Shown here piece after piece: positions 15,642 to 24,689 of a DNA stretch of 64,000 nucleotides (position 1 is the first letter of the stretch; every line of letters starts with the position of its first letter). A program made the translations under genes and the position numbers. This DNA is from Parahaliea mediterranea (GTDB lineage: Bacteria; Pseudomonadota; Gammaproteobacteria; Pseudomonadales; Halieaceae): assembly GCF_003402235.1 (NCBI RefSeq), contig NZ_QEWO01000007.1:186001-250000 (forward strand), in the 5' to 3' direction. The notes under the pieces were generated by a model. That model searched no databases, had not been told where the DNA came from, and was given only the letters and a program-made list of their open reading frames with translations.

Positions 15642-16316
15642 TCAGGCCCAGCTGGAACTGCGCCGGCGCTTGGGCCACAGGCGCGGCACGACCAGGGTGA
15701 TAATCACGCCCAGCAGCACGGCCAGGGCACCATCGATAAACTGGCCGCTTTGCAGCTTGTCCTGCAGACGCTGGTTTTCGGCTTCCAGGGTGCCGACCTC
15801 GGCGCGCAGGGATTCCGCCTCTTCGGTGAGGCGGCGGTTATCGGTATCCAGTTGCACGGCCTTGCCGGAAATCTGCTTGAGCTGGGCCAGCTCCTCGGTG
15901 ACCTGGGCCAGTTCGGCGCCGGTGTCGCTCATCTCGGTGGACAGCTCGCTGCGCTCGGTCTGCACATTGGCAAGTTCGGCTTCCAGTTCGCTGTTGCGCT
16001 GGCGCAGCTGTTCGCCACTGGCGCGCACCTGCTCCAGTTGGGTGGCGGCGGGCGCTTCGGCCATCAGGTACTGGGCGCGCAGCCAGCCTTCGGTGCCATT
16101 ACCGGTGGAGATGCGGGCCCAGTCGCCATCGGCGCTGGTTTCCAGCACCGTCAGGCGGGTGCCCGAGGGCAGGCCCCGGTGCACGATGCGGTAGTCGTTG
16201 CCGGCGCCGCTGCGCACGGGAATGTACTGGGTGTCGCTGATGTAGCGGGTGTCCTGGGCCAGGGCGCTGGCACTGCCCAGGGCAAGCAGGGCAATAAGGG
16301 AAATCAGGCGGAACAA
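15642..16316 (-). CDS. SH3-domain coiled-coil membrane protein (TIGR04211/YgiM type)
   Basis: A 224-residue protein with a signal sequence (FRLISLIALLALGSASALAQD), a bacterial SH3 domain at about residues 25-90 (YIPVRSGAGNDYRIVHRGLPSG... GWLRAQYL), a long coiled coil at about 95-185, a C-terminal transmembrane helix (DGALAVLLGVIITLVVPRLW) and a basic RRR tail. This matches the YgiM/TIGR04211 architecture: an inner-membrane-anchored periplasmic protein thought to touch peptidoglycan. No ATG is available; TTG 16316 lies eight bases after AAGGA and gives a proper signal peptide, so I use it. Confidence 0.86.
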   Translation of the reverse strand: MFRLISLIALLALGSASALAQDTRYISDTQYIPVRSGAGNDYRIVHRGLPSGTRLTVLETSADGDWARISTGNGTEGWLRAQYLMAEAPAATQLEQVRASGEQLRQRNSELEAELANVQTERSELSTEMSDTGAELAQVTEELAQLKQISGKAVQLDTDNRRLTEEAESLRAEVGTLEAENQRLQDKLQSGQFIDGALAVLLGVIITLVVPRLWPKRRRSSSWA

Positions 16317-16389
16317 TGGGGCTTCCTTTACGTTTGGTGGTTGGGTTTGGGGTGCGAAGGGGGGCAAGAATACCACGCCCGGGCGCGGC

Positions 16390-16689
16390 TCAGGGCAACA
16401 CCTTCTTGTAGGGCTTGACCACAACCCGGCGATACACGCCGGCATCCACGTAGGGGTCGGCGTCGGCCCAGGCGGTGGCGTCTTCCAGGCTGTCGAACTC
16501 GGCGATCACCAGGCTGCCGGTAAAGCCGGCTTCGCCGGGCTCTTCGGTATCCAGCGCCGGGTGCGGACCGGCCACCAGCAGGCGGCCGGCATCGGCCAGG
16601 GTCTGCAGGCGCGCGAGGTGGGCCGGGCGCGCCCGCTGGCGCAGGGCCAGGCTGTTTTCCACGTCCTCGGTCAGAATGGCGTAGTACAT
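16390..16689 (-). CDS. yciI: YciI family protein
   Basis: A 99-residue alpha/beta ferredoxin-like protein. The conserved YciI pattern is [29 protein letters not shown] (with the R-x-x-H-x-x-x-L motif), [38 protein letters not shown]. Members are small dimers with a conserved His-Asp pair; a few have dehydrochlorinase or muconolactone-isomerase-like activity, but the housekeeping role is unknown. It sits 10 bases downstream of yciB, as in many gammaproteobacteria. Confidence 0.93.
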   Translation of the reverse strand: MYYAILTEDVENSLALRQRARPAHLARLQTLADAGRLLVAGPHPALDTEEPGEAGFTGSLVIAEFDSLEDATAWADADPYVDAGVYRRVVVKPYKKVLP

Positions 16690-16699
16690 CGGTGTCGTC

Positions 16700-17290
16700 C
16701 TATGGGTTGTCTGGGGCTTGTTGGTCTTTCAGGTGGGGGCTCACGATCAGCGCGGTAAGCACCGTCAAAACCAGGGTAAAGCCAATGGCGGAATAGAGTT
16801 TGTAGCTGACCCAGGTCTGCTCGCTGAAGCCGTAGGCCACCACCAGGTTGAGGGCGCCCACAATCGCGAAATTGGCCACCCACAGCAGGTTGAGCCGCGT
16901 CCAGATACGGCGCGGCAGCACCAGCTGGCTGCCCAGCGTGCGCTCCATCAGGTTTTTGTCGCCCACAAACTGAGAGGCGCCAAACACCACCGCCAGCACC
17001 CAGTTGAAAATGGTGGGCTTCCACTGGATAAAGGCCTCGTTGCGAAACACCAGGGTGGCCCCGCCAAACACGCACACCGCCAGCAGCAGCCACAGTGCGC
17101 GGCGCTCCAGTTGGCGGGTCAGCACCCAGGTCAGCACAACCTGCAGGGCAGTCGCAATCATCAGCACCGCGGTGGCGCTGAAAATACCGTCAACGGTATG
17201 GCTCCAGTTGCCGAGGGCGAGGGTGTCGCCGTCCATCTGGTAGACGATGAAAAACAGGGCAATAGGAACAAATTCGAGGAGTTGTCTCAT
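16700..17290 (-). CDS. yciB: inner-membrane septation protein A
   Basis: A 196-residue polytopic membrane protein (five to six segments) of the YciB/IspZ family. Typical segments are [48 protein letters not shown] and [27 protein letters not shown]. In E. coli and Shigella the protein affects cell-envelope integrity, septation and intracellular spread; its biochemical activity is not known. It is the first gene of a yciB-yciI pair and is divergent from the PHP phosphoesterase/yciO pair, a conserved arrangement. Confidence 0.94.
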   Translation of the reverse strand: MRQLLEFVPIALFFIVYQMDGDTLALGNWSHTVDGIFSATAVLMIATALQVVLTWVLTRQLERRALWLLLAVCVFGGATLVFRNEAFIQWKPTIFNWVLAVVFGASQFVGDKNLMERTLGSQLVLPRRIWTRLNLLWVANFAIVGALNLVVAYGFSEQTWVSYKLYSAIGFTLVLTVLTALIVSPHLKDQQAPDNP

Positions 17291-17416
17291 AAGGGAATAC
17301 TGGCTGGCGGGCGTGCTACCATGCGCGGTAACCGGGAGTGCGGCGCCCCCGGTGGCCCATGGCTTGTGCCCGGGTTGATTGAGCGCCCGGATTGATGAAG
17401 CGAGAGTTTAAGGTTT

Positions 17417-18259
17417 GTGCTGATCGACTTCCACACCCATTCCACGGCCTCTGACGGCGAATTGCCGCCAGCGGCACTGCTGGAGCGTGCCCGCGAGCGC
17501 GGCATCCGCTGTTTTGCCATTACCGACCACGATACGGTGGGCGGCTACCTGGCTGTGCGCGACAGCGCCGCAGCCCAGGCTATGACACTGGTATCGGGGG
17601 TGGAGTTCTCCTGCCGCTGGTCGGGCGTCACCGTGCACATTGTGGGCCTTGGCATGGATGTGGATCATACCGCCATGCGCGCGGGGCTCAGCCGGCTCGC
17701 CCAGGCGCGCCAGGAGCGGGCCGCCAAAATTGCCCAGCGCCTGGAAAAACTCGGCTTTGCCGGCGCCTTGGCCGGGGCCGAGGCCGAGGCCGGCGACAGC
17801 CAGCTGGGGCGCCCGCACTTTGCCGCCTGGATGGTTGCCGAAGGCCATGCAGAGGGCTTTAACGATGCCTTCGACCGCTACCTGGGCCAGGGCAAAACCG
17901 GCGATGTCAAAGCCTTCTGGCCGGAGCTGGCCGAGGTCGTGCAGTGGATTGTTGCCGCTGGCGGCACGGCGGTGATTGCCCACCCCCTCAAATACAAACT
18001 GACCCGCACCAAGCTGCAGCGCCTGGTGCTGGACTTCAAACGCGCCGGGGGCACTGCGCTGGAACTGGTCAACGGCCGCCAGAACCCGGATCAGACCGCC
18101 ACCCTGCGGCGCCTGGCCCTGGAGTGCGACCTGGCCGTGTCGGCGGGCTCGGATTTTCACCGCGACAGCGCCTTCGGCCCGGACCTCGGGGTGGAGTTTC
18201 GCGCCCCGGAAGGGCTCGACTGCCTGGGGCAGCACTTCCTGGCGGAGGCCAACACGTGA
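17417..18259 (+). CDS. rnm: PHP-domain phosphoesterase (RNase AM type)
   Basis: A 280-residue PHP-domain metal-dependent phosphoesterase. Motifs: IDFHTHSTASDGE (motif 1), FAITDHDTVGG (motif 2), VSGVEFSC (motif 3), AVIAHPLKY, and a late SAGSDFHRD (motif 4), which coordinate a trinuclear metal site. E. coli YciV/RNase AM hydrolyses 3',5'-bisphosphonucleotides and trims 5' ends of rRNA. The start is GTG 17417. Its stop overlaps the start of the yciO gene as GTGA, so they are coupled. Confidence 0.9.
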   Translation: MLIDFHTHSTASDGELPPAALLERARERGIRCFAITDHDTVGGYLAVRDSAAAQAMTLVSGVEFSCRWSGVTVHIVGLGMDVDHTAMRAGLSRLAQARQERAAKIAQRLEKLGFAGALAGAEAEAGDSQLGRPHFAAWMVAEGHAEGFNDAFDRYLGQGKTGDVKAFWPELAEVVQWIVAAGGTAVIAHPLKYKLTRTKLQRLVLDFKRAGGTALELVNGRQNPDQTATLRRLALECDLAVSAGSDFHRDSAFGPDLGVEFRAPEGLDCLGQHFLAEANT

Positions 18260-18879
18260 GCCAGTTTTTCCAGATTCATCCCGAATCCCCCCAGGCGCGG
18301 CTGGTGCGCCAGGCGGTGGACATTATTCGCGGCGGCGGCGTGGTGGTGTACCCCACCGACTCGGCCTACGCCCTGGGCTGCCACATCGGCGACAAGCAGG
18401 CGCTGGATCGCATCCGCCGCATCCGCAAGCTGGACGACGGCCACAACTTCACCCTGGTGTGCCGGGACCTGTCGGAAATTGCCACCTACGCCCGGGTCGA
18501 CAACACCGTCTACCGCCTGCTCAAGCACGCCACCCCGGGACCGTATACCTTTATTCTGCGGGCGACCTCGGAAGTGCCCCGGCGCCTGATGCACGCCAAG
18601 CGCAAGACGGTGGGGCTGCGTGTGCCCGACAACGCCATTGCCCAGGCCATTCTTGCCGACCTTGACCAGCCGCTGATGAGCGTGACCCTGATCATGCCCG
18701 GTGACGATTACCCGCTGATCGACCCCTACGACATCCGCGAAACCCTCGAGCACCATGTGGACCTGGTGATCGACGGCGGTTACTGCGGCATGGAGCCCAC
18801 CACGGTGGTGGATCTGGCCGACGAGACCCCCCGGGTGCTGCGCAGCGGCAAGGGCGATCCGGCGCCGTTTGAAATCTGA
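18256..18879 (+). CDS. yciO: YciO/Sua5/YrdC-family protein
   Basis: A 207-residue protein of the Sua5/YrdC/YciO family. The YrdC-like fold is shown by GGGVVVYPTDSAYALGC (KxR..S..K/P-T-D nucleotide and threonine pocket), LDDGHNFTLVCRDLSEIATYARV and GPYTFILRATSEVPRR. YciO differs from TsaC in lacking the normal role in tRNA threonylcarbamoyladenosine synthesis, though the fold and probably ATP/threonine binding are shared. The GTG start overlaps the upstream TGA; it is followed 58 bases later by scpA. Confidence 0.9.
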   Translation: MSQFFQIHPESPQARLVRQAVDIIRGGGVVVYPTDSAYALGCHIGDKQALDRIRRIRKLDDGHNFTLVCRDLSEIATYARVDNTVYRLLKHATPGPYTFILRATSEVPRRLMHAKRKTVGLRVPDNAIAQAILADLDQPLMSVTLIMPGDDYPLIDPYDIRETLEHHVDLVIDGGYCGMEPTTVVDLADETPRVLRSGKGDPAPFEI

Positions 18880-18936
18880 GCGTGAGCCGCCGCCAATGGG
18901 GGCCAAGCCGCGCCGCCTCAGGTATACTCGCAGCGA

Positions 18937-19812
18937 ATGATGGCAGGTGATGACGTGAACGAGATTGAGCCCCAGCCGGCCCCCGGCGATGCCCCGGACG
19001 CGGCGCCTGGCAGCGGCCCGCTGCGCCCGCAGCAGGGGGAAATGCCCTTTGCCGTGGTGATGGGCAAGGCCGTCACCGAACTGCCCAAGGACCTGTACAT
19101 TCCGCCCCAGGCGCTGGAGGTCTTCCTGGAGGCCTTCGAGGGGCCGCTGGACTTGCTGCTGTACCTGATCCGGCGCCAGAATCTCGACATCCTTGAGATC
19201 GACGTCTCAGAAATTACCGCCCAGTACATGCAGTACGTGGAGCTGATGGACGCCATGAAGTTCGAACTGGCGGCGGAGTACCTGCTGATGGCGGCCATGC
19301 TGGCGGAGATCAAGTCGCGCATGCTGCTGCCGCGCTCCACCGACATCGACGAGGACGAGGAAGACCCGCGCGCCCAGCTGATCCGCCGCCTGCAGGAGTA
19401 CGAGCGCTTCAAGAAGGCCGCCGAGGACATCGAGGAAATGCCCCGGCTGGAGCGCGACACCTGGGTGGGCAGCGCCAACCCGCCGGACCTCAACCGCAGC
19501 CGGCCCGACCCGGAGGTCGACATGCGCGAGTTGCTGCTGGCCCTGGGCGAGGTGCTGCGGCGTGCAGATATGTTCGAGAGCCACCACATCCAGCGCGAGG
19601 CCCTGTCCACCCGCGAGCGCATGTCGGAAGTACTGGAGCGCCTGGCCGGAGCCCAGTTTGTGCCCTTTGTCGCGCTGTTTTCCCACCGCGAAGGGCGACT
19701 GGGGGTGGTGGTGACCTTTCTCGCGGTGATGGAACTGATCAAGGAGTCCCTGGTGGAGATCGTGCAGAGCGAACCCTTCGGGCCCATTCATGTGAAAGCG
19801 CGGTCCGAGTAG
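18937..19812 (+). CDS. scpA: segregation and condensation protein A (kleisin)
   Basis: A 291-residue ScpA kleisin. The conserved N-terminal part is AFEGPLDLLLYLIRRQNLDILEID (about residues 66-90), then YLLMAAMLAEIKSRMLLPR; the C-terminal winged helix includes FVALFSHREGRLGVVVTFLAVMELIKE. It links SMC heads and, with ScpB, forms a condensin for chromosome segregation. The first 55 residues are acidic/proline-rich and unique to the genus or family. Start ATG 18937, with GTG 18955 as an alternative. scpB begins 14 bases after the stop. No SMC gene lies in the window. Confidence 0.95.
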   Translation: MMAGDDVNEIEPQPAPGDAPDAAPGSGPLRPQQGEMPFAVVMGKAVTELPKDLYIPPQALEVFLEAFEGPLDLLLYLIRRQNLDILEIDVSEITAQYMQYVELMDAMKFELAAEYLLMAAMLAEIKSRMLLPRSTDIDEDEEDPRAQLIRRLQEYERFKKAAEDIEEMPRLERDTWVGSANPPDLNRSRPDPEVDMRELLLALGEVLRRADMFESHHIQREALSTRERMSEVLERLAGAQFVPFVALFSHREGRLGVVVTFLAVMELIKESLVEIVQSEPFGPIHVKARSE

Positions 19813-19826
19813 GGCCCAAACAGGAT

Positions 19827-20720
19827 ATGTCGGAAATCAACCTGGTACAGATTATCGAGGGTGCCCTGCTGGCGGCGGGCCGCGCCCTGTCGGTGGCCCA
19901 GATCGGCGAGCTGTTCGAAGAGCACGAGCGGCCCGACAACGCCGCCATCCGCGAGGCCCTGGCGAGTGTTGCCGAGCGCTGCGAAGAGCGCGGTTTTGAA
20001 TTGCAGGAAGTGGCCAGCGGCTTCCGCTTCCAGGTGCGCCAGGAACTCAGCCCCTGGGTGGCCCGGCTGTGGCAGGAGCGGCCCCAGAAGTATTCCCGGG
20101 CCCTGCTGGAGACCCTGGCCCTGATCGCCTATCGCCAGCCCATCACCCGTGGCGAAATCGAGGAGATTCGCGGTGTGGCGGTCAGCTCCAACATCATCAA
20201 GACCCTTCACGAGCGCGAGTGGATTCGCGTGGTGGGCCACAGAGACGTGCCCGGTCGCCCGGCCATGTACGCCACCACTCGCCAGTTCCTGGACTACTTC
20301 AACCTGAAGAACCTGGACCAGCTGCCGGCGCTGGCGGAAATACGCGACCTGGAAACCCTGAATGCCGAGCTCGGTTTTGCCGAGCCGGTGGCGGCCGATG
20401 CCGCCAACGAAGGGGGCGCCGATGCCGCAGCGGTTCACGATGAAGGTGCGCCTGTGCAGCCTGGCCTGGCGATTGTCGGCGGCACCGCCTTTGAGGGTGC
20501 GCAAGAGCCAGAGTCAGAGTCAGCGCCCGCCTCAGCCGAGGTAGACGGCGAGACGGTCAGCGAGGCAGACGAAGAGACAAACGCTGAGACAAGCGCGTCG
20601 CCAGGCGCCGACGCCAGCGCCGACCCGGCACCGGACGAGCCCTTGCATCGCCCAACCACCCCGGCCACCGATGCCGGTTCTGAATTGCCCTCGGAGACTG
20701 ATGGGGACATACGTGACTGA
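19827..20720 (+). CDS. scpB: segregation and condensation protein B with long acidic tail
   Basis: A 297-residue ScpB. Residues 1-165 contain the two winged-helix domains with [44 protein letters not shown] and the ending [17 protein letters not shown]. Residues about 185-297 form an acidic, Ala/Glu/Pro-rich low-complexity extension, longer than in Bacillus but similar to the tails in pseudomonads. It dimerises and binds ScpA in the SMC-ScpAB complex. Its 3' end overlaps the rluB start by 20 bases. Confidence 0.95.
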   Translation: MSEINLVQIIEGALLAAGRALSVAQIGELFEEHERPDNAAIREALASVAERCEERGFELQEVASGFRFQVRQELSPWVARLWQERPQKYSRALLETLALIAYRQPITRGEIEEIRGVAVSSNIIKTLHEREWIRVVGHRDVPGRPAMYATTRQFLDYFNLKNLDQLPALAEIRDLETLNAELGFAEPVAADAANEGGADAAAVHDEGAPVQPGLAIVGGTAFEGAQEPESESAPASAEVDGETVSEADEETNAETSASPGADASADPAPDEPLHRPTTPATDAGSELPSETDGDIRD

Positions 20721-21627
20721 GAATTCCCCACCCACAGACGCCGGGCAGGATCCTGCCCGCGCCGGTGAAAAACTGCAAAAAGTGCTGGCCCGCACCGGCC
20801 TCGGGTCGCGGCGCGAAATGGAGCGCTGGATCGAGGAAGGGCGCATCACCGTCAACGGCAAACCGGCGCAACTGGGCGACCGGGTGGACGACAGCGCGCG
20901 CCTGGCCATCGACGGCCGCCCGCTGGATCGCACCCCCGCCGAGGAAACCCGCTGCATCCTCTATCACAAGCCCACCGGCGAGGTGTGTTCCCGGCGCGAC
21001 CCCCAGCGCCGGCGCACGGTGTTCGATCGCCTGCCCAAGCTCAAGGCGGGGCGCTGGATTTCCATCGGTCGGCTGGACTACAACACCTCTGGCCTGCTGC
21101 TGTTCACCACCGACGGCGAACTGGCCAATGCCCTGATGCACCCCTCGTCCAACATCGAGCGCGAATACATGGTGCGGGTGATGGGCGATGTGCGCGAAGA
21201 GCACCTGGAGGCCCTGCTCAAGGGCGTTATGCTGGAAGACGGCCTGGCCCGTTTCACCGACATCCAGGACGGCGGCGGCGATGGCATCAACCACTGGTAC
21301 TACGTGGTGATCATGGAAGGACGCAACCGCGAGGTGCGGCGTTTGTGGGAGTCCCAGGGGCTCACCGTGTCCCGCCTGAAGCGCGTGCGCTACGGTGAGG
21401 TCTTCATTCCGTCGCGGGTCAAGCAGGGCCAGTGGACGGAGCTGGAAACCAAAGAAGTGAAAAGCCTGTACCGGATGGCCAGCCTGCCGCTGAAAAAAGT
21501 GCGCAAAGGCAGCGTCCGTGAGCGGGAAAAAATGGAACGCCAGTTCGGCAAGCGCGACGGCCGGGGCAGCGCCCGCAAGGGGAGCCGTCCCGCCGCCGGT
21601 AGCGGGGCGCCGCGCAAGCGACAATAG
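20701..21627 (+). CDS. rluB: 23S rRNA pseudouridine(2605) synthase
   Basis: A 308-residue RsuA/RluB-family enzyme. An S4 RNA-binding domain ([30 protein letters not shown], residues about 20-60) is followed by the catalytic domain with [19 protein letters not shown] (catalytic Asp in GRLDYNTSG) and [16 protein letters not shown]. The C-terminal tail is Lys/Arg-rich, as in RluB. It makes pseudouridine 2605 in 23S rRNA. Start ATG 20701 overlaps scpB; GTG 20713 is a possible shorter start. The scpA-scpB-rluB order is conserved in many gammaproteobacteria. Confidence 0.94.
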   Translation: MGTYVTENSPPTDAGQDPARAGEKLQKVLARTGLGSRREMERWIEEGRITVNGKPAQLGDRVDDSARLAIDGRPLDRTPAEETRCILYHKPTGEVCSRRDPQRRRTVFDRLPKLKAGRWISIGRLDYNTSGLLLFTTDGELANALMHPSSNIEREYMVRVMGDVREEHLEALLKGVMLEDGLARFTDIQDGGGDGINHWYYVVIMEGRNREVRRLWESQGLTVSRLKRVRYGEVFIPSRVKQGQWTELETKEVKSLYRMASLPLKKVRKGSVREREKMERQFGKRDGRGSARKGSRPAAGSGAPRKRQ

Positions 21628-21674
21628 CGGCGCCACCTCCCGCGCAGCCGGCCGGCACGCAGTACGGGGTGGTC

Positions 21675-24600
21675 ATGAAAGTTGCAGTTGCACTGCGCGG
21701 GACGTGGGCAGCGCTGCGCCGGGGCCTGGCCCCGGTGCTGGCACTGGCGTTGTGGGCGCCCGCTGCGCCGGGCGCTGGCACTGCCTCCCCGGCGCCAGAG
21801 GATCTCGCCTCGCCCTATCCGGCCTGGATAGCGGCCATGAAAAACGCCCCCCGGGGGCCCTTCACCCGTATTCGCTGGTTCTGCCGCGACGGCGAAGTCC
21901 TGCCGCCCGGCCCCTTCGCCTGTCGCGAGCATGGCGGCGGCTACCAGCACGGCGAGTGGACCGGGCAGGTCCGGCAGCTGCGCGAGCGCGGCTACTACAT
22001 TGCCAATATCCTGGCCGGGACGGACCCGGCCGCCTTCCTTGACGCCGAACCGGTGGTGGATGCCTACGCCCAGCTGCTGATCGAGAAATACCTGATTAAC
22101 GTTGATGACGGCTGGATTCTCCGGCGTGCCCGCAACTATCGCGGCGCCATACAGGCCGAGGATGAAAATGCCGCCGGCCGGGCCCTGCTGACCGAGATGG
22201 TGCAGCGCAGCGAATGGATCGGGCCGCGTTTTGCCGCCCTGCGCGCCGGAGTGCGCCTGCTGCCCCATGGCACCCCCACCTCCGCCGTGCAGCGCATGCG
22301 CGAGCAGGCCGTGGTGCTGGCCGATCGCGACCCGGGCTTTGCCGAGCTGCGCGCGAAAATTCACGGCGCCCCCGACGGCGCCGATGCCGGGCGGGTGAGG
22401 GACTACGCCAGCCGGCTGCCCCAAGCCCAGCGCGCGCCCTACCTGGCGTTGGCGACGCTGATCGACGAGGTTTACCGCGCCGAGCCCATGGCCGGGGAAC
22501 TGCAGCGCCTGGCTGACAATTACACCGCGGCGCCCTGGCTGCAGGCGCTGCTGCGCGATGCCGCCGACGCCCTGGGGCCGGATAGCGACGCCCCTTCGCG
22601 GTTGGCGGCCAGTGCCACTTTGCTGGCCCAACTGCGCACCCACCTCCTGCGCGTGCGCTCGAGCGCCGTGCGGGTGGAGTTGCTGGACCTCGGCGTGGCG
22701 CTGGAGCGTGAGTTTTTCCGCGCCGCCGGCGACATCGGGCCTCAGCTGGCAATTGCCACCCGCCGCCAGCGCCTTGACTGGCTGGCACTGGCGGGCGATG
22801 CCGCCTACGGCACCGGCTTGCTCAATACCCGCCTGCACCAGGCCCTGCACCAAACAGTGCACCAGACCCTGCACCAAACCGTGCACCAGACCGTCGACGG
22901 TCAAGAGGGCGACACCCTGTCGCTCACAGCGTACCGCGATCTGCTGCGCTACTTAGGGCGCGTGCCGGGCTGGGGCAACCAGGCGCTTCGCATGCAGTTC
23001 CAGTCGTCAGTGGCGACCCTGGCGGACATCGAACCGCGCGCAGTGCACTTCATCCCCGACCAGCTGCGCGGCAGCCCGCTGCTGTTTTTCTCCCGGGTGC
23101 TGGACGGCTTGTCCCGCGATGCCAATCGCCTCGCGGGCGTGCACCACCGCCTGTTTGGCCGCGATATCGGCGTGGGTTTCAATGCTCTCAATCCCGGCCT
23201 GGCCCAGGGCATTTTGCACACCAGCGTGAACCTGGACGACCTCACCAGCCTGCGGGCCGATGGCATCTACCTGCTCCCGGAAACCGTGTCAGACCTGCCG
23301 CCGGTGGCGGGCATACTCACCGGGGGCGAGGGCAACCCCCTGTCCCACGTGCAGCTGCTGGCGCGCAATCTCGGCATACCCAACGTGACCGTGGACGAGG
23401 CCCTGCACAGCGAACTCGCCCGCTTTGATGGCCAGCGCGTGGTGCTGGCGGTGAGCGATTCCGGGCTGGTGGAGCTGTCACTGTGGGATGCCAGCTGGGC
23501 GGCCATATTTGCCGACAGCCGCAGTACCGGGGAGGTGCTGATCGAACCGGACCTGAACAAGCTGGATTTGAGCGAGCGCCGCTTTCTACCCCTGGCACAA
23601 CTGCGCGCGACGGATTCCGGGCGGGTAGTGGGCCCCAAGGCAGCCAAGCTGGGCGAGCTGCGTGCCCTGTTCCCGAAGCAGGTATCCCGGGGCCTGGCGA
23701 TTCCCTTCGGGCTGTTCTTCCAGGAGGTGCTGGCGCGGCCCCACCCGGGCGGTGGCGGCTCGCTGTTTGACTGGATGCAGGCGAGCTACGCGCGGCTGGG
23801 GCAGCTGCCGGCGGGCAGCGCGGCCCGCAACGAGGCCACCGAGCGCTTTCGCGCCGAACTGTACGACCTGGTGGTTGCCACCGAGCCGAGCGCGGCCTTT
23901 CGCGAGGCCCTGCGCCAGGCCTGCCGGGACACCTTTGGCGAGAACGGCCCGGGCGTTTTTGTGCGCTCCGACACCAACGTGGAAGACCTGCCCGGCTTTA
24001 CCGGAGCCGGCCTCAACCTCACCCTGCCCAACGTAGTGGGCTTTGATAACTTGCTGCGCAGCATCGCGCGGGTCTGGGCGTCGCCCTTTACCGCCCGCGC
24101 CTTCGCCTGGCGCCAGGCGCACATGAGCCAGCCGGAGCACGTTTATACCTCCATTTTGCTGCTGGAGTCGGTGGCATCCGACAAATCCGGCGTGATGGTG
24201 ACCCAGGACATCGACAGCGGCCGGCGGGATGTGCTCTCGGTGGCCGTCAACGAAGGCCTGGGCGGTGCGGTGGACGGGCAGGCGGCGGAATCCCTGCGGG
24301 TGCCGCTGGATGGCGGGGATGTGCGCGTGCTGGCCACGGCAACGGCGCCCTGGCGCCGGGTGCCGGACCCGGCCGGCGGCATCCGGCAACTGCCTGCCAG
24401 TGGTGCCGACCGGGTGCTGCAGCCCGCGGAAATCGCCGCCCTGGTGGACTTTGCCCGGGTGTTGCCAGCGCGTTTTCCGGCGATTACCGACGAGCGCGGA
24501 GCGCCGGCGCCGGCGGATGTGGAATTCGGCTTTGTGGAAGGAGAGCTGCGGCTGTTCCAGTTGCGCCCCTTCCTGGAAAGCCGTCGCGCCCAGGGGGTGG

Positions 24601-24689
24601 CCTATTTGCAGGGCATGGAGTCCCGTCTTGCGGATGCCGGCGCCATCCAGGTGGATTTGAACCAGGTGCCCAGGGGGGCTGAACCGTGA
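21675..24689 (+). CDS. exported PEP/pyruvate-binding ATP-grasp protein
   Basis: A 1004-residue protein in which two domains of PEP synthase/pyruvate phosphate dikinase can be recognised in permuted order. A swivelling phosphohistidine domain comes first (TGGEGNPLSHVQLLARNLGIPNV, His near residue 559). It is followed by the ATP-grasp nucleotide domain (GPKAAKLGELR near 652, FVRSDTNVEDLPGFTGAG near 763, LSVAVNEGLGGAVDG, ending LFQLRPFLES). Residues 40-520 are of unknown fold. The N-terminus (basic, then LAPVLALALWAPAAPGAG) looks like a signal peptide or anchor, which is strange for an ATP-dependent enzyme. ATG 21675 is used. The GTG of the next gene overlaps its stop, so it is coupled to a serine hydrolase. 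The substrate could be a polysaccharide or a small organic acid. Confidence 0.75.
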   Translation: MKVAVALRGTWAALRRGLAPVLALALWAPAAPGAGTASPAPEDLASPYPAWIAAMKNAPRGPFTRIRWFCRDGEVLPPGPFACREHGGGYQHGEWTGQVRQLRERGYYIANILAGTDPAAFLDAEPVVDAYAQLLIEKYLINVDDGWILRRARNYRGAIQAEDENAAGRALLTEMVQRSEWIGPRFAALRAGVRLLPHGTPTSAVQRMREQAVVLADRDPGFAELRAKIHGAPDGADAGRVRDYASRLPQAQRAPYLALATLIDEVYRAEPMAGELQRLADNYTAAPWLQALLRDAADALGPDSDAPSRLAASATLLAQLRTHLLRVRSSAVRVELLDLGVALEREFFRAAGDIGPQLAIATRRQRLDWLALAGDAAYGTGLLNTRLHQALHQTVHQTLHQTVHQTVDGQEGDTLSLTAYRDLLRYLGRVPGWGNQALRMQFQSSVATLADIEPRAVHFIPDQLRGSPLLFFSRVLDGLSRDANRLAGVHHRLFGRDIGVGFNALNPGLAQGILHTSVNLDDLTSLRADGIYLLPETVSDLPPVAGILTGGEGNPLSHVQLLARNLGIPNVTVDEALHSELARFDGQRVVLAVSDSGLVELSLWDASWAAIFADSRSTGEVLIEPDLNKLDLSERRFLPLAQLRATDSGRVVGPKAAKLGELRALFPKQVSRGLAIPFGLFFQEVLARPHPGGGGSLFDWMQASYARLGQLPAGSAARNEATERFRAELYDLVVATEPSAAFREALRQACRDTFGENGPGVFVRSDTNVEDLPGFTGAGLNLTLPNVVGFDNLLRSIARVWASPFTARAFAWRQAHMSQPEHVYTSILLLESVASDKSGVMVTQDIDSGRRDVLSVAVNEGLGGAVDGQAAESLRVPLDGGDVRVLATATAPWRRVPDPAGGIRQLPASGADRVLQPAEIAALVDFARVLPARFPAITDERGAPAPADVEFGFVEGELRLFQLRPFLESRRAQGVAYLQGMESRLADAGAIQVDLNQVPRGAEP
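22833..22892 (+). repeat. five 12-bp repeats encoding (L/V)HQ(T/A)
   Basis: Five imperfect 12-base units such as CTGCACCAAACA and GTGCACCAGACC encode LHQA-LHQT-VHQT-LHQT-VHQT within the unknown N-terminal half of the exported ATP-grasp protein. The in-frame microsatellite-like tract could vary by slipped-strand change without frameshift, and its His-rich product might bind metal. Confidence 0.75.

Noticed and set aside
22833-22892. Tandem repeats considered as a CRISPR array
   Set aside because: Units are 12 bases, contiguous without spacers, and in frame inside a coding gene; no cas gene is in the window.
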